Source of the DNA: Fimbriimonadaceae bacterium
GTDB lineage: Bacteria; Armatimonadota; Fimbriimonadia; Fimbriimonadales; Fimbriimonadaceae
Reading direction: 5' to 3'
NCBI GenBank assembly: GCA_026129685.1
Contig: JAHCHO010000009.1
Location: 62,001-126,000, forward strand
DNA length: 64,000 bases
Part shown: positions 8,880-17,257 of the stretch, in pieces
How the letters are laid out: each line of letters begins with the position of its first letter
How positions within the stretch are numbered: the stretch's first letter is position 1
Position numbers and translations under genes: made by a program
Notes under the pieces: model-generated
What the model was told of the DNA's origin: nothing
Database searches by the model: none
The model's input: the letters and a program-made list of their open reading frames with translations, nothing else

Positions 8880-9470
8880 CTATTTCTTTCGGGCGAGGGC
8901 GACGAGAAGGTCGTAGGTGTACGGGTCGAGCAGGATGAAGCGGACGTACATGCGGAGGCGGTCGTCTTGCGTGAGCTCCTCGACCCTTACACCGGGGTCG
9001 ATCTGCTTGGGGCTAAGCGCGTTCGCGGCGGCCTTGAGTTGGCCCGCGTTCAGCTCCTTCTTCAAGGAAGCGAGCACGGACTCCGTGTTCTCGCCGACAA
9101 CGGTCTGACGACGCAGACCCATCGCCCACATCAGTTGGCGCAATCGGTCCACGAACTCGAGTTTGGGGACCTGACCCTCTTCGAGGGCCGCTTTGATGGC
9201 GGTATCCATCCGGGCTTCGATCGCGCGGAGTTCGGTCGCCTCTTTCTTCTCGACTTCCCGAACCTTGGCGCGCGCCCGCTCCACGGCGGGGAGAATCGCG
9301 TCCAACTGCTCCTTGGTCATGACCACGGGCAGAATCTGGTTGAGCAACTCCACCTTCCGAATCTTGATCAGAGGGTTGTCCTCGACCTTGGCGGCAGGCT
9401 GGCCGAAGCTCGCCACGGCGGACACCAAGAGGGCGGCGACGGTGGCGACAAGAACGGGATTACGCCTCAT
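8880..9470 (-). CDS. Secreted helical protein of unknown function
   Basis: 196 residues with a signal peptide (ATVAALLVSAVASFGQ, cleavage near residue 24). The rest is almost entirely charged helix: KVELLNQILPVVMTKEQLDAI, a coiled-coil-like stretch of alternating Glu/Arg/Lys at 65-95, and a C-terminal helical pair ending LVALARKK. No family was recognised; the composition resembles periplasmic Spy/CpxP-like helical proteins, but the LTxxQ signature is not clear. It starts four bases after the stop of the preceding membrane-protein gene, so it is co-transcribed with it and with the threonine dehydrogenase-like gene. Confidence 0.75.
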   Translation of the reverse strand: MRRNPVLVATVAALLVSAVASFGQPAAKVEDNPLIKIRKVELLNQILPVVMTKEQLDAILPAVERARAKVREVEKKEATELRAIEARMDTAIKAALEEGQVPKLEFVDRLRQLMWAMGLRRQTVVGENTESVLASLKKELNAGQLKAAANALSPKQIDPGVRVEELTQDDRLRMYVRFILLDPYTYDLLVALARKK

Positions 9471-9474
9471 ACCG

Positions 9475-9822
9475 TCATTTTGACGGACCGGACCCCCTCG
9501 CCGCGTCGGCGTTTTCCTGGACGAGGGCGACCATCAGGGCGACGGCGACCACTTGGGCGTGGACAAAGGCTAGGCCAACGACCCCAGCGAGAACCCAGCC
9601 GCCTGGTTCCAGCTTGCCTTCGCGAGCCAAACCAAGGGGTGCGAGGGAGGCAAGGCCCCCCAGCAGGACCGCCGCACCGAGAAACAGCAACCCCGTGCCT
9701 CCCACCCCCTTCGCCGTCCGCGACAGGCTCTGAACCCGAGCCCGCCAGCGGGGGGAGCGACGCCAAAGCAACGCCCCGTAAGCGATCCACGCGACGAAGC
9801 AGGCCAGCGCGGGAACGGGCAT
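9475..9822 (-). CDS. Small three-helix membrane protein, unknown
   Basis: 115 residues from an ATG at 9822 that overlaps the upstream stop by one base (TGATG), so it is translationally coupled to the SDR gene. Three hydrophobic segments are evident: ALACFVAWIAYGALLW (5-20), GLLFLGAAVLLGGLASLAPL (about 44-64) and VLAGVVGLAFVHAQVVAVAL (76-100). Between them lies a basic loop (RRSPRWRARVQSLSR). No family recognised. Confidence 0.7.
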   Translation of the reverse strand: MPVPALACFVAWIAYGALLWRRSPRWRARVQSLSRTAKGVGGTGLLFLGAAVLLGGLASLAPLGLAREGKLEPGGWVLAGVVGLAFVHAQVVAVALMVALVQENADAARGSGPSK

Positions 9823-10829
9823 CAGCGACGGCCCAGGGCGGGGACGAGGTACTCCCCGAACGCGCGCAGAAGGTCGTAGTCGGGTGCGAAGCCCCAATCG
9901 CGGCGCGCGGCCGAGTCGTCCACGTCGGCCGGCCAGGCGTCCACGATCCCTTGTCGACGAAGATCGGGCGCATAGGTGACGATGGCGTTCGGGAAAGCGT
10001 CGAGGGTCAGTCGTCGTATTTCGTCGGCGGAGGGGTTGAACGCGGCGATGTTGTAGACCTGGCGCGTCAACCTTGCCTTGGGCGCGGCCTCGAGCAGGAG
10101 GAGGGCCTTGATCGCGTCCGGCATTGCCATAAAGGGAATACGGGTGTCGGCCCGGACGAAGCAGGCGTAGGGCTCGTCCTTCGCGGCGGCGTGGAGCATT
10201 TCGGCGCCAAAGTCGCTGGTCCCGCCGGAGGGAATGGTGGCGGCGCTGATAAGGCCGGGAAACCGGATACAGCGGAAGTCCAGGTGGCCTCGGCTGGGTT
10301 CGGCATCGAGCTGGCGGTAGTGGTCGGCATAGTAGCCTCCGAGCATCTCGCAGTACCGCTTGTTGACGCCGTACATGGTGGTCGGCTCGACGTAGCTGTC
10401 CTCGTCGACCGCGGCGGCCGAGTCTTTGGTTTCGAGGTCCGGCAGTCCGTAGACGGCGATCGAACTCGGGTAGACGAACACCACGTCCTTCGCCTCGGTG
10501 CGGCACTCCGAGATCGCGAGTTCGAGCAGGTTCAGGGTGCCGTCCACGTTCACCCGGTGGGCAAGGAGCGGCTGGCGTTCCGAACGGCTCGAGAGGAGGG
10601 CCGCGAGGTGGAACACGGTGTCGATCGAATGTTCGGAGGCGAGACGTGCGAGGAGTTCGGAGTCCGTCACGTCGCCCACGACGGTGGCGTGGCACCGATG
10701 AGCGAGAGACTCCTCGAGCGGACGCAGGTCGAGGGCGACGATGCGCACGTCCGGGCGGGTCGAAAGGGCCTCGATAAGGCCGTGCCCGATCTCGCCGTTC
10801 GCGCCCGTGATCAGCACGGTCTTAGGCAT
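9822..10829 (-). CDS. NAD-dependent epimerase/dehydratase, L-threonine 3-dehydrogenase-like (SDR type)
   Basis: 335 residues, extended SDR. The Rossmann motif GANGEIGHG is at residues 8-16, the acidic NAD selector region is IVALDLRP, and the catalytic YGVNK is near residue 150. The segments RFPGLIS and IVDAWPADVDDSAARRDWG resemble SDR-type L-threonine 3-dehydrogenases, which oxidise threonine to 2-amino-3-ketobutyrate. D-erythronate-type dehydrogenases are close relatives, so substrate assignment is tentative. It is the first gene of a minus-strand run with a small membrane protein, a secreted helical protein, and perhaps the thioredoxin-like gene and hypA. TAACGT lies eight bases before the start. 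Confidence 0.85.
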   Translation of the reverse strand: MPKTVLITGANGEIGHGLIEALSTRPDVRIVALDLRPLEESLAHRCHATVVGDVTDSELLARLASEHSIDTVFHLAALLSSRSERQPLLAHRVNVDGTLNLLELAISECRTEAKDVVFVYPSSIAVYGLPDLETKDSAAAVDEDSYVEPTTMYGVNKRYCEMLGGYYADHYRQLDAEPSRGHLDFRCIRFPGLISAATIPSGGTSDFGAEMLHAAAKDEPYACFVRADTRIPFMAMPDAIKALLLLEAAPKARLTRQVYNIAAFNPSADEIRRLTLDAFPNAIVTYAPDLRRQGIVDAWPADVDDSAARRDWGFAPDYDLLRAFGEYLVPALGRR

Positions 10830-10837
10830 ACGTCGGA

Positions 10838-10843
10838 ACGTTA
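10838..10843 (-). promoter_or_regulatory. -10-like element TAACGT before the SDR gene
   Basis: Read on the minus strand, TAACGT is followed by eight bases and ATG 10829, with no Shine-Dalgarno. This fits a leaderless start. Confidence 0.45.
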
Positions 10844-10934
10844 CCCGCGAGGCAACGTCCCCTTCATGCCCAAAGGGCCGGCGACGCTGCCGACCCGGCG
10901 GGTTCGTGGGAGCTTGATGGGTCGTGAAGGGAGG

Positions 10935-12071
10935 TCAGTACTTCCAGACGAGGGCGGCGGCCAGCGTCGTCTGGGAGGACACCGCCCCGGACGAGGACGT
11001 GAAGCCCGGTTGGGAGGCGAAGTCGCGCCTCAGCTCCAAGCGAGCGTCGGCGCGCGGATTGACGCGATGGGTCCAGGTCAGAGTCGCCGAGTAAGCCTTC
11101 GCGGCGACGCCCAATCGCACCCCCGATGTGTCCTCGAAGCCTTCGAGACGGGCGGCGACGGTGTTCTTCGCGTCGTGATCGTAGGCGGCGTAGAGGCCCA
11201 GTCCGCGCCAGTTCCCCGAGTTCGGGCCCTTCGCGGAGGCGACGTCGATGTTTGCGCCCAGGCGGATCTTGTCGGTGAGTTTGCGGGTGGCGGTGATGTT
11301 GACGAGGCTCACCTCCGTATCGCCGGGGGCGCCGAAACCGATGCCGCCGAACGAACCCGCCCGGTTCGGTTGGTCGTCGCCTTCCTTGCCCAGGAACACG
11401 CCGATCCCGATCGACGTGGCGTCGTCCGGCGCGAACTTGAGCGACGCGCCGAAGGCGGGCCTGCCGTTGCCGCCGGAGGTTTCGGACCAGCCGGTTACCG
11501 CGTAGAGGCCGCCCGTCACGCCCTTGCCGAGCGGGAAGGACGCGCGAAGGCCGGTGTGGTAGAGAGGCTCGGCGGCGGTGTAGAGGAGGCCGCGACCGTA
11601 GTTGTCGTTGCCGGGACTCTCGTAACCCTCATAGCCGATCCACGAGCCGAACTTGCCCAGGTCGAGGGTGAAGGTCGGCGCGGTGTAGGTCGCGTACGCC
11701 TGAACGACGTGCTGGGCAAACCGGCTGCGGTCGGTGTCGTACATCCGGATGAGGTCGGCGTTCTTGCCCGCCCAGAGGGACAGGGTGCCGGAGAAGGGCG
11801 TGTTCTTCGGGGCGTAACCGACGTTGAGGGCGGCCGAGGCAAGGGTCGCACGCTCGTTGAGGGTGTCGAAGTTGCGGAGAGCCACGGTCGTCCCGCCGCC
11901 GGGCCGACGGAAGCTGGTCTCAAAGTAGCCGTCCAGGTAGCCGGAGACCTTGAGGGGACTCTCTTGGGCCGGGGCCGCGGTCACGAACAGGCCGCCCGTG
12001 GCCGCGACGGCAAAGAAGGGACGAAGGGTCGAGAAAGCCCGAGGGGCGCGCAGAAGCGTGGGAATAGGCAT
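10935..12071 (-). CDS. Outer-membrane beta-barrel porin (BBP2/OmpL-like)
   Basis: 378 residues with a signal peptide (RPFFAVAATGGLFVTAAPAQ). The mature chain is a series of amphipathic strands: LKVSGYLDGYFETSFRRP at the start, LDLGKFGSWIGYEGYESP near 145 (typical of beta-barrel porin-2 proteins), GLYAVTGWSE, then alternating strands to the aromatic C-terminus LVWKY that barrels need for insertion. It probably forms a general or sugar-permeable pore, and shows that the host has an outer membrane. It has the best canonical promoter in the window (12187-12215) and a leader of about 109 bases that starts with a small hairpin. Confidence 0.8.
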   Translation of the reverse strand: MPIPTLLRAPRAFSTLRPFFAVAATGGLFVTAAPAQESPLKVSGYLDGYFETSFRRPGGGTTVALRNFDTLNERATLASAALNVGYAPKNTPFSGTLSLWAGKNADLIRMYDTDRSRFAQHVVQAYATYTAPTFTLDLGKFGSWIGYEGYESPGNDNYGRGLLYTAAEPLYHTGLRASFPLGKGVTGGLYAVTGWSETSGGNGRPAFGASLKFAPDDATSIGIGVFLGKEGDDQPNRAGSFGGIGFGAPGDTEVSLVNITATRKLTDKIRLGANIDVASAKGPNSGNWRGLGLYAAYDHDAKNTVAARLEGFEDTSGVRLGVAAKAYSATLTWTHRVNPRADARLELRRDFASQPGFTSSSGAVSSQTTLAAALVWKY

Positions 12072-12161
12072 CGTTCGGCTCTTGTCTCTCCGGAGCCGGC
12101 GACGCCGCCGAACGCCCGGACTGAATGGGAATCCAAGACTCCTGCTTCAGCGCGGGAAGGA

Positions 12162-12179
12162 CGCACCCTCGACGGTGCG
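12162..12179 (-). other. 5'-end hairpin of the porin transcript
   Basis: CGCACC and GGTGCG pair over six bases around CTCGAC, immediately after the predicted transcription start (about base 12180). A 5'-terminal stem like this is known to stabilise outer-membrane protein mRNAs in other bacteria; that role is inferred here. Confidence 0.4.
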
Positions 12180-12186
12180 CGGGTCC

Positions 12187-12215
12187 AGATTAGCAGACGC
12201 GCGGCGTTTCGTCAA
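12187..12215 (-). promoter_or_regulatory. Sigma70-type promoter of the porin gene
   Basis: On the minus strand: -35 TTGACG (12210-12215), an exact 17-base spacer, then -10 TAATCT (12187-12192). It sits in a 268-base gene-free interval (12072-12339) that otherwise holds only the porin leader and the tail region of the FG-GAP gene. Confidence 0.75.
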
Positions 12216-12339
12216 GGGAAAAGAATCCCAGATGGAGGGAATGGGCTGGAGATCCACGAGACGGAAAAAGGGGTCGTCCGAGACTTTCCACGCCAGCCGA
12301 TCTTCGCTCTTTCTTTCCCCGCTTCCTACGGCTCGTTCC

Positions 12340-13782
12340 TCATAGCCCGGGACCGCTCTGCCCGAAGTTGGTCCGGAGGATCAGGAAGTCCCCGATCGCC
12401 ACGCTTCCGTTGCCGTCCAGGTCGGCGTCGGGATTGTAGGCGGGCTGGCCGACGCTAAACCCGAAGCTCGCGCGCAACTGAAGGAAGTCCTGGATGTTGA
12501 CCGAGTCGTCCCCGTTGACGTCGCCTCCTTTCAGAGTCAGCGGCCCAAGATCCAGCCCGTTGAAGACGAACACGTTGGCCACCTTGACGCCCAGAGTGTT
12601 GCGGCCCTTGATGTAGAAGCTCGAGTTGATCCCTCCGAAAGCCGTCCAACACCGCTCTCCGCCGTTCTTGTTCTCCGGGATGAAGAGGGGCGGCAACACG
12701 TGAGGCGGGACGGCGCCGAGGTGCATCTGCAGAATCTCGATGCTGACGGGAGGCGCGCCCGGCGCCCGGTGCGGCAGGTTGGCCTGAAAGCGCACCTCGT
12801 CCTTCAGTTCGTTGCCCGCGATGAACAACTCGCCGCCGAAGTCGGCGGCCCGTACCGGAAGGTCGAACATGCCGGCCGCGCCCGTCAGGGTCGGGTAGAC
12901 GCGGACGTACGGGCCAACGCCCTGCACCGTGGTGTCGCTAAGGCCGTCCCCATCCAGGTCCACGGCCGCCACCCGTGCGCCGTAGAACTTGTCCGACCCG
13001 AAGGGCGCCCAACTGAACAGGTTGAGCCCGTTAACGCCGTTGAACACGGCGGCCTGCGTGATCTCGGTACCCGCGCCGGTGCTCGTGAAGACGTCGGCAC
13101 GGCCGTCGCCGTTGTAGTCGCCCGCCGCGACGCACACCCCTCCGGCGAAGCCTGGGTCAAACGCCAGGAAGTCGAGCAGCCTCGCGTTCGTCAGCCCGTC
13201 GAACACGCGCACGCGTGGGCCGCCGCCGGGACCTGCACCCACCACGACTTCGGCGTACCCGTCGGCGTTCGTGTCGCCGCCCGCGACGAACACTCCCCCC
13301 GTGAACGAGGGCTCGTAGGCGAAGAAGTCCGCGAGGGCCGCGCCGGTCCCGCCGTCGAAGACCCGAACCCGCGGGCTCCCGCCGGGTCCGGCGCCGGCAA
13401 TGATGTCCTGGATACCGTCGCCGTTCACGTCGCCCGTCGCCACCCGGACGCCGCCGGTGAACGACGCGTCGAAGCCCATGAAGTTCTTCACGAGCAGGCC
13501 GGTCGCGCCGCTGAACACCTTGACCTCGGGCACCCCGCCCGGCCCCCGTCCGCAGACCATGTCGGGCACGCCGTCCCCGTCGATGTCGCCTTTGGCGACG
13601 GTCGTACCGCCCAGAAAGCCGGTCTCCCACGGAGCGAAGTTGTAGATGGTCCCGAACCGGCTGTCGAGCCGGACGAGCGGCGCTTGGCCCTCGCCGTTGC
13701 CGCTCAGCACCGCCGGTCCATACGCGACGACGTGGGCGCAGACAAGGGCGAGGCCGACGACGACATTGGCGAGGCGCTTCAT
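12340..13782 (-). CDS. Secreted FG-GAP/VCBS-repeat protein with dockerin-like C-terminus
   Basis: 480 residues from ATG 13782, chosen because it begins a signal peptide (MKRLANVVVGLALVCAHVVA) and follows a promoter at leaderless spacing. Residues 35-330 hold about six integrin-alpha-like FG-GAP repeats of 45-50 residues, each with a calcium loop (GDIDGDGVPD, GDVNGDGIQD, GDTNADGYAE, GDYNGDGRAD) and the phrase GAGPGG.PRVRVFDG. A unique region of about 80 residues follows (EVRFQANLPHRAPG). The end, GDVNGDDSVNIQDFL...DADLDGNGSVAIGDFLILR, is nearly the same as in the beta-helix protein at 3543-7109. It is a surface or matrix protein of unknown ligand. Confidence 0.85.
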   Translation of the reverse strand: MKRLANVVVGLALVCAHVVAYGPAVLSGNGEGQAPLVRLDSRFGTIYNFAPWETGFLGGTTVAKGDIDGDGVPDMVCGRGPGGVPEVKVFSGATGLLVKNFMGFDASFTGGVRVATGDVNGDGIQDIIAGAGPGGSPRVRVFDGGTGAALADFFAYEPSFTGGVFVAGGDTNADGYAEVVVGAGPGGGPRVRVFDGLTNARLLDFLAFDPGFAGGVCVAAGDYNGDGRADVFTSTGAGTEITQAAVFNGVNGLNLFSWAPFGSDKFYGARVAAVDLDGDGLSDTTVQGVGPYVRVYPTLTGAAGMFDLPVRAADFGGELFIAGNELKDEVRFQANLPHRAPGAPPVSIEILQMHLGAVPPHVLPPLFIPENKNGGERCWTAFGGINSSFYIKGRNTLGVKVANVFVFNGLDLGPLTLKGGDVNGDDSVNIQDFLQLRASFGFSVGQPAYNPDADLDGNGSVAIGDFLILRTNFGQSGPGL

Positions 13783-13788
13783 GGTCGG

Positions 13789-13817
13789 ACTATACGTCAG
13801 TTTTCCCAAAACGCCAA
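13789..13817 (-). promoter_or_regulatory. Leaderless promoter of the FG-GAP gene
   Basis: On the minus strand: TTGGCG (13812-13817), 17 bases, TATAGT (13789-13794), then only six bases to ATG 13782. Transcription should begin at or next to the start codon. Confidence 0.65.
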
Positions 13818-13955
13818 ACCGGTCGTCGGCCGTAGCGCCTCGGCGAGGGCAAACGGACTCTGAACCGGGACCCTCGCCGCTCGGACTCGAAGCCCTTGAA
13901 TCCGACGGCGAAAGCGGGTCGGGCCGCAAACCGGACTCGCCCCAGCGCCCCAAGT

Positions 13956-15443
13956 TCAGTTCTCGAACGCCACGAAGGCGCGTTCCAGCCGAACTTGGAT
14001 CGCCAGTTTCTCGTTCGCGTCCATCAGGCGTTTCGCCGCCGCCCCGGGAGACCAGGACGGCTTGCGCACTTCCGCGAACTCCGGTCGCAAGCGCCGGTAG
14101 TCGCGAGCGACGTACAGGCCCTCGCCGGGAAGGAAGCTGTACTCCAAGCCGTTCCGGACGAGGTCCTTCAGGCGCGCGTACGAGAAGCCGTAGGAGCGGA
14201 CGGCGCGCACGTACTCCTGGGTCAGATTGCTGCGACTCACGCCCTCGTCGTCGGTGTTCAGGTTGAGGGGGATGCCGTTGTCCAGGTAGAGATGGATCGG
14301 ATGGCGGTCGCCCTCAACCTTCAGGATGCTCGCGTTGCTCGTCAGGCAAATCTCGACGGCGACCCCTTGGTCGCGCATCAGCTTCAGGAGGCCGGGAAGA
14401 TCGTCCTCCCAAGCGACCGAAACCCCGTGGCCGATGCGCTTGGCGTGGCCGAGTTCGATCGTCTTGCGAATCCGGTCGCGCATCGTCTCGTAGGGCGAAA
14501 TCTCAAGGGTGAGTTCCCCCGCGTGGAGGGTGAGGTTCGGCCTGCCCATGCGCCGCCACAAGAAGTCGATCGCTCGCATCTGGAAATCAAAGTTCTGCCG
14601 GGCGGTCACGAAGTCTTCGGGGGCGACGATGTTCATGGCGACGACCCGCTTGTCGGCCTGGATGATCGCCATGGCCGCCGCGGCGGTGACGAAGAACTCC
14701 GCGTTCGCGCCGAGCCGATTGAGCGAGGCCACGTAGCGAACGTCGGTCGGGCCCTCCACTCCGGACACCGATTTGCGCCCAAGCCGACGGGCGACCTCCG
14801 CGTCGCGTTGGTCGAGGTAGCGTCGCGATTCCGCGCGCAGCGCCTCGAAACGGGGCTCCAGCAGGCGAAAGGCGAACTCGAAGTCGTCCACGGGCGGCGC
14901 GTCCTTCATGAAGGCCGACATCGCCGAACCGGGGGCGACGGAGGTCATCAGTTCCAGGTACTGGACGTTCTGCGCCTGGTTGCGGGCGATCACCTCCGTA
15001 AGCGAGTCGGCGGGGTTTCGACCGTTGTTCGCCGGCCCGATAAAGCCGAAGGTGTCGAAGAAGTGGTCGTGCCCACTCTTGACGGCGGGGAACGAGCCGG
15101 CCATGCTGACCGAGTACATGAAGGCGCGGTAGGCGGTCCAATCCTCGGTGAGCTTTGCGGCGGGCACGGTGTCTTCCGCCGGTTCCTTCTGGAACGCGTT
15201 CGTCTTGCGGTTGAAGTGAAGACCCGCACCGATCGCGTAGTCGAGCATGTAGTCGGAGTAGATCGCGCCCGTGACGTGGTTGTGCAGGTCCGCGCCTTTG
15301 GGCATGCTCTTGAGGAAGGCGATCAACTCCGGTTCGCTGCGCTTTGCTTTCTCCAAACGGGCGGCGGTGGAGGCCTCGTCCGGAAACGCGGTGGCAAAAG
15401 CCCCGAAGACGACGAAGGCGGCGACAATCCGGAGGATTCTCAT
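13956..15443 (-). CDS. Secreted adenosine deaminase family protein (ADGF-like)
   Basis: 495 residues with a signal peptide (RIVAAFVVFGAFATAF). All metal and catalytic motifs of the adenosine/AMP deaminase family are present: ADLHNHVTG (HxH zinc ligands, about 50), LHAGEL (catalytic Glu region, about 320), RIGHGVSV (His), CLTSNASI, and LNTDDEG (paired Asp). The length exceeds cytosolic adenosine deaminases (about 340) and matches exported ADGF-type enzymes, which hydrolyse adenosine to inosine outside the cell. A TATGAT -10-like element and a GGAAGAG Shine-Dalgarno precede the start. It diverges from rnhB. Confidence 0.85.
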   Translation of the reverse strand: MRILRIVAAFVVFGAFATAFPDEASTAARLEKAKRSEPELIAFLKSMPKGADLHNHVTGAIYSDYMLDYAIGAGLHFNRKTNAFQKEPAEDTVPAAKLTEDWTAYRAFMYSVSMAGSFPAVKSGHDHFFDTFGFIGPANNGRNPADSLTEVIARNQAQNVQYLELMTSVAPGSAMSAFMKDAPPVDDFEFAFRLLEPRFEALRAESRRYLDQRDAEVARRLGRKSVSGVEGPTDVRYVASLNRLGANAEFFVTAAAAMAIIQADKRVVAMNIVAPEDFVTARQNFDFQMRAIDFLWRRMGRPNLTLHAGELTLEISPYETMRDRIRKTIELGHAKRIGHGVSVAWEDDLPGLLKLMRDQGVAVEICLTSNASILKVEGDRHPIHLYLDNGIPLNLNTDDEGVSRSNLTQEYVRAVRSYGFSYARLKDLVRNGLEYSFLPGEGLYVARDYRRLRPEFAEVRKPSWSPGAAAKRLMDANEKLAIQVRLERAFVAFEN

Positions 15444-15535
15444 GGCTCTTCCAAGTGATCATAGACCATCCGCCGACCCGTCCCGCCGAGTTTGAGAACC
15501 CTTTTGAAGGAACCGCCCGTCCCAATCGTTGCACG

Positions 15536-16138
15536 ATGAGCGCGCTCAGACACCTTCCCGGCGTGGCGGGGATCGACGAGGCGGGCCGTGGGCCGCTGGC
15601 GGGACCCGTGGTCGTCGCCGCCGTCGTCCTCCCAGAAGAGTTCGACGCCGAGGGGCTCGACGACTCGAAACAACTTGACCGGGCGACACGCGAGTTGCTG
15701 GCCGAGCGCATTCGGCGCGACGCCCACTGGAGCATCGCCTACGCCACGATCGAGGAGATCGAGCGTCGCAACATTCTTTGGGCGACGATGGACGCGATGG
15801 AACGCGCGTACCTCGGCCTCGGCCTCCCCCACGGCTCGGCCGTCGTGGACGGCAACCGCATCCCGACCGGCCTGTTCGGCATCGCCGAAGCGGTGGTGGC
15901 GGCGGACGCGCGGATCGAGTGCGTGGCGGCGGCCTCCATCCTCGCGAAAACCGAACGCGACGACCATATGCGCGCCCTCGCCCTCGAGTTCCCCGAGTAC
16001 GGGTTCGACAAGCATTTCGGCTACGCCACCCCGCAACACATGAAGGCGATCGAGGACCACGGCCCGTGCCGCATCCACCGTCTCGGTTTCGCCCCCTTTC
16101 GGCAGGACCCCCAACTGTGTCTGGCGCTCGACGCATAG
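15536..16138 (+). CDS. rnhB: Ribonuclease HII
   Basis: 200 residues from ATG 15536; a longer open frame upstream runs antisense into the deaminase gene and is ignored. It contains the HII signature GIDEAGRGPLAGPVV (catalytic Asp-Glu at 15-16), LDDSKQL, AVVDGN and AAASILAKTERDDHM with the further catalytic Asp. It nicks RNA-DNA hybrids 5' of single ribonucleotides in genomic DNA. The C-terminal HRLGFAPF is typical. The end overlaps the start of yraN by 22 bases, a gene pairing seen in many bacteria. Confidence 0.95.
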   Translation: MSALRHLPGVAGIDEAGRGPLAGPVVVAAVVLPEEFDAEGLDDSKQLDRATRELLAERIRRDAHWSIAYATIEEIERRNILWATMDAMERAYLGLGLPHGSAVVDGNRIPTGLFGIAEAVVAADARIECVAAASILAKTERDDHMRALALEFPEYGFDKHFGYATPQHMKAIEDHGPCRIHRLGFAPFRQDPQLCLALDA

Positions 16139-16458
16139 GCACGGGCGCGGAGGATCGCGCGGCCGACTTCCTGCTGGCGAAGGGATATGTCGTCCTCCGA
16201 CGTCGCTACAAAGGCGGGGGCGGAGAACTTGATCTCGTGTTGCTCGACGGCGATACCCTCGTGTTCGCCGAGGTCAAACGCCGAAACTCCTTCGCGGAGG
16301 CGGTGGAGGCGGTGGACTCCCGCAAGGTCGATCGCATCGTGGCGGCCGCCGAAGCGTTCGCCTTCGAGGTGGGCGAGCACGAGCGGCCCCGTCGGTTCGA
16401 TCTGATCGTCGTCCTGCCGGACCGTATCGAGCACCTCGTCGCCGCCCTCGAATCATGA
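16117..16458 (+). CDS. UPF0102 / YraN family endonuclease-like protein
   Basis: 113 residues from GTG 16117, which gives MSGARRIGTGAEDRAADFL, the normal YraN opening. Motifs: AKGYVVLRRRYK, GGGGELDLVLLDGDTLVFAEVKRR (restriction-endonuclease-like core: E, D, ExK) and a C-terminal RRFDLIVV. The family is predicted to be Holliday-junction-resolvase-like; its cellular role is unproven. The 22-base overlap with rnhB implies coupled translation. Confidence 0.85.
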   Translation: MSGARRIGTGAEDRAADFLLAKGYVVLRRRYKGGGGELDLVLLDGDTLVFAEVKRRNSFAEAVEAVDSRKVDRIVAAAEAFAFEVGEHERPRRFDLIVVLPDRIEHLVAALES

Positions 16459-16521
16459 AAGAAATCTCCAGATTGGCCCGGGTAGGCTAACGCCACCGTA
16501 CTTCGCGAGGTACTTGCAGTC

Positions 16522-17247
16522 ATGGCGTCATCCCACAAGGTAACCCGACGGAGCTTTCTCGGGGCGGCGACCGCCGCCGGAATCGCCGTCGGAGCCGGTT
16601 TGCCGCTCGAGGCGCTCGCCCGCACGAAGGAGAACACCGCAATGGAACCCAAGCTTGTCACCGTTCCCGAGTCGCTGCCCGAAAAGGTCTTCACCACCGA
16701 GCGGGTCGGCATTTCCCGCAAGACGCACGAGGAGCACCTGAAGCTCTGGCAGGGCTACGCGCGCAAGACCAACGAGATCCGCACCAAACTGGCAACCCTT
16801 GACACGGACCCGGCCAAGGCGAACCAGATCTTCAGCGACGTGCGCGCCCTCAAGGCGGACTACTCGTTCGCCTACGAAGGCCTCATCAACCACAACGTCT
16901 ACTTCGACACGATCGGGGGCTCGGGCGGACCGGCCACCGGACCGATCGCCGATCGGATCGGCGCCGCCTACGGCAGTTTCGAGAACTGGGCGAAGGACTT
17001 GAAAGCCACCGCCATCGGCGCTCGTGGCTGGGTCTTCCTGGCTTACGACCACGCCGAGAAGCGCGTTTTCAACTACCTTGGCGACGCCCAGAACACCTTC
17101 CCGATCTGGGACCACACGTTGGTGCTCGCGCTGGACGTGTACGAGCACGCGTACTACCTCGACTTTGCCACGGCGCGAGCGAAGTACGTGGACGCCTACA
17201 TGCAGGTGATCGACTGGAACGCGGTGAACGCCCGCCTGCCGAAGTAG
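16522..17247 (+). CDS. Fe/Mn superoxide dismutase with Tat signal
   Basis: 241 residues. A twin-arginine leader opens the protein (TRRSFLGAATAAGIAVGAG), predicting folded export to the periplasm. The SOD part has the four metal ligands in order: His in KTHEEHLKLW, His in LINHNVYFD, and Asp/His in LDVYEHAYYLDF. The GDAQNTFP segment carries the Gln in the manganese-enzyme position, so Mn or cambialistic use is more likely than Fe. The N-terminal HEEH spacing differs from the usual HHxxH, so activity deserves a test. A palindromic element follows. Confidence 0.85.
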   Translation: MASSHKVTRRSFLGAATAAGIAVGAGLPLEALARTKENTAMEPKLVTVPESLPEKVFTTERVGISRKTHEEHLKLWQGYARKTNEIRTKLATLDTDPAKANQIFSDVRALKADYSFAYEGLINHNVYFDTIGGSGGPATGPIADRIGAAYGSFENWAKDLKATAIGARGWVFLAYDHAEKRVFNYLGDAQNTFPIWDHTLVLALDVYEHAYYLDFATARAKYVDAYMQVIDWNAVNARLPK

Positions 17248-17257
17248 TGTCCGTGTC

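Noticed and set aside
8826-12458. A very long open frame on the plus strand (over 1,200 codons).
   Set aside because: It runs antisense to five well-supported genes, has no recognisable domain, and is Arg/Gly-rich as expected for a GC-rich shadow frame.
12700-13863. Long plus-strand open frame opposite the FG-GAP gene.
   Set aside because: Repeats in the FG-GAP gene create long open antisense frames; the product has no domain and no start signal.
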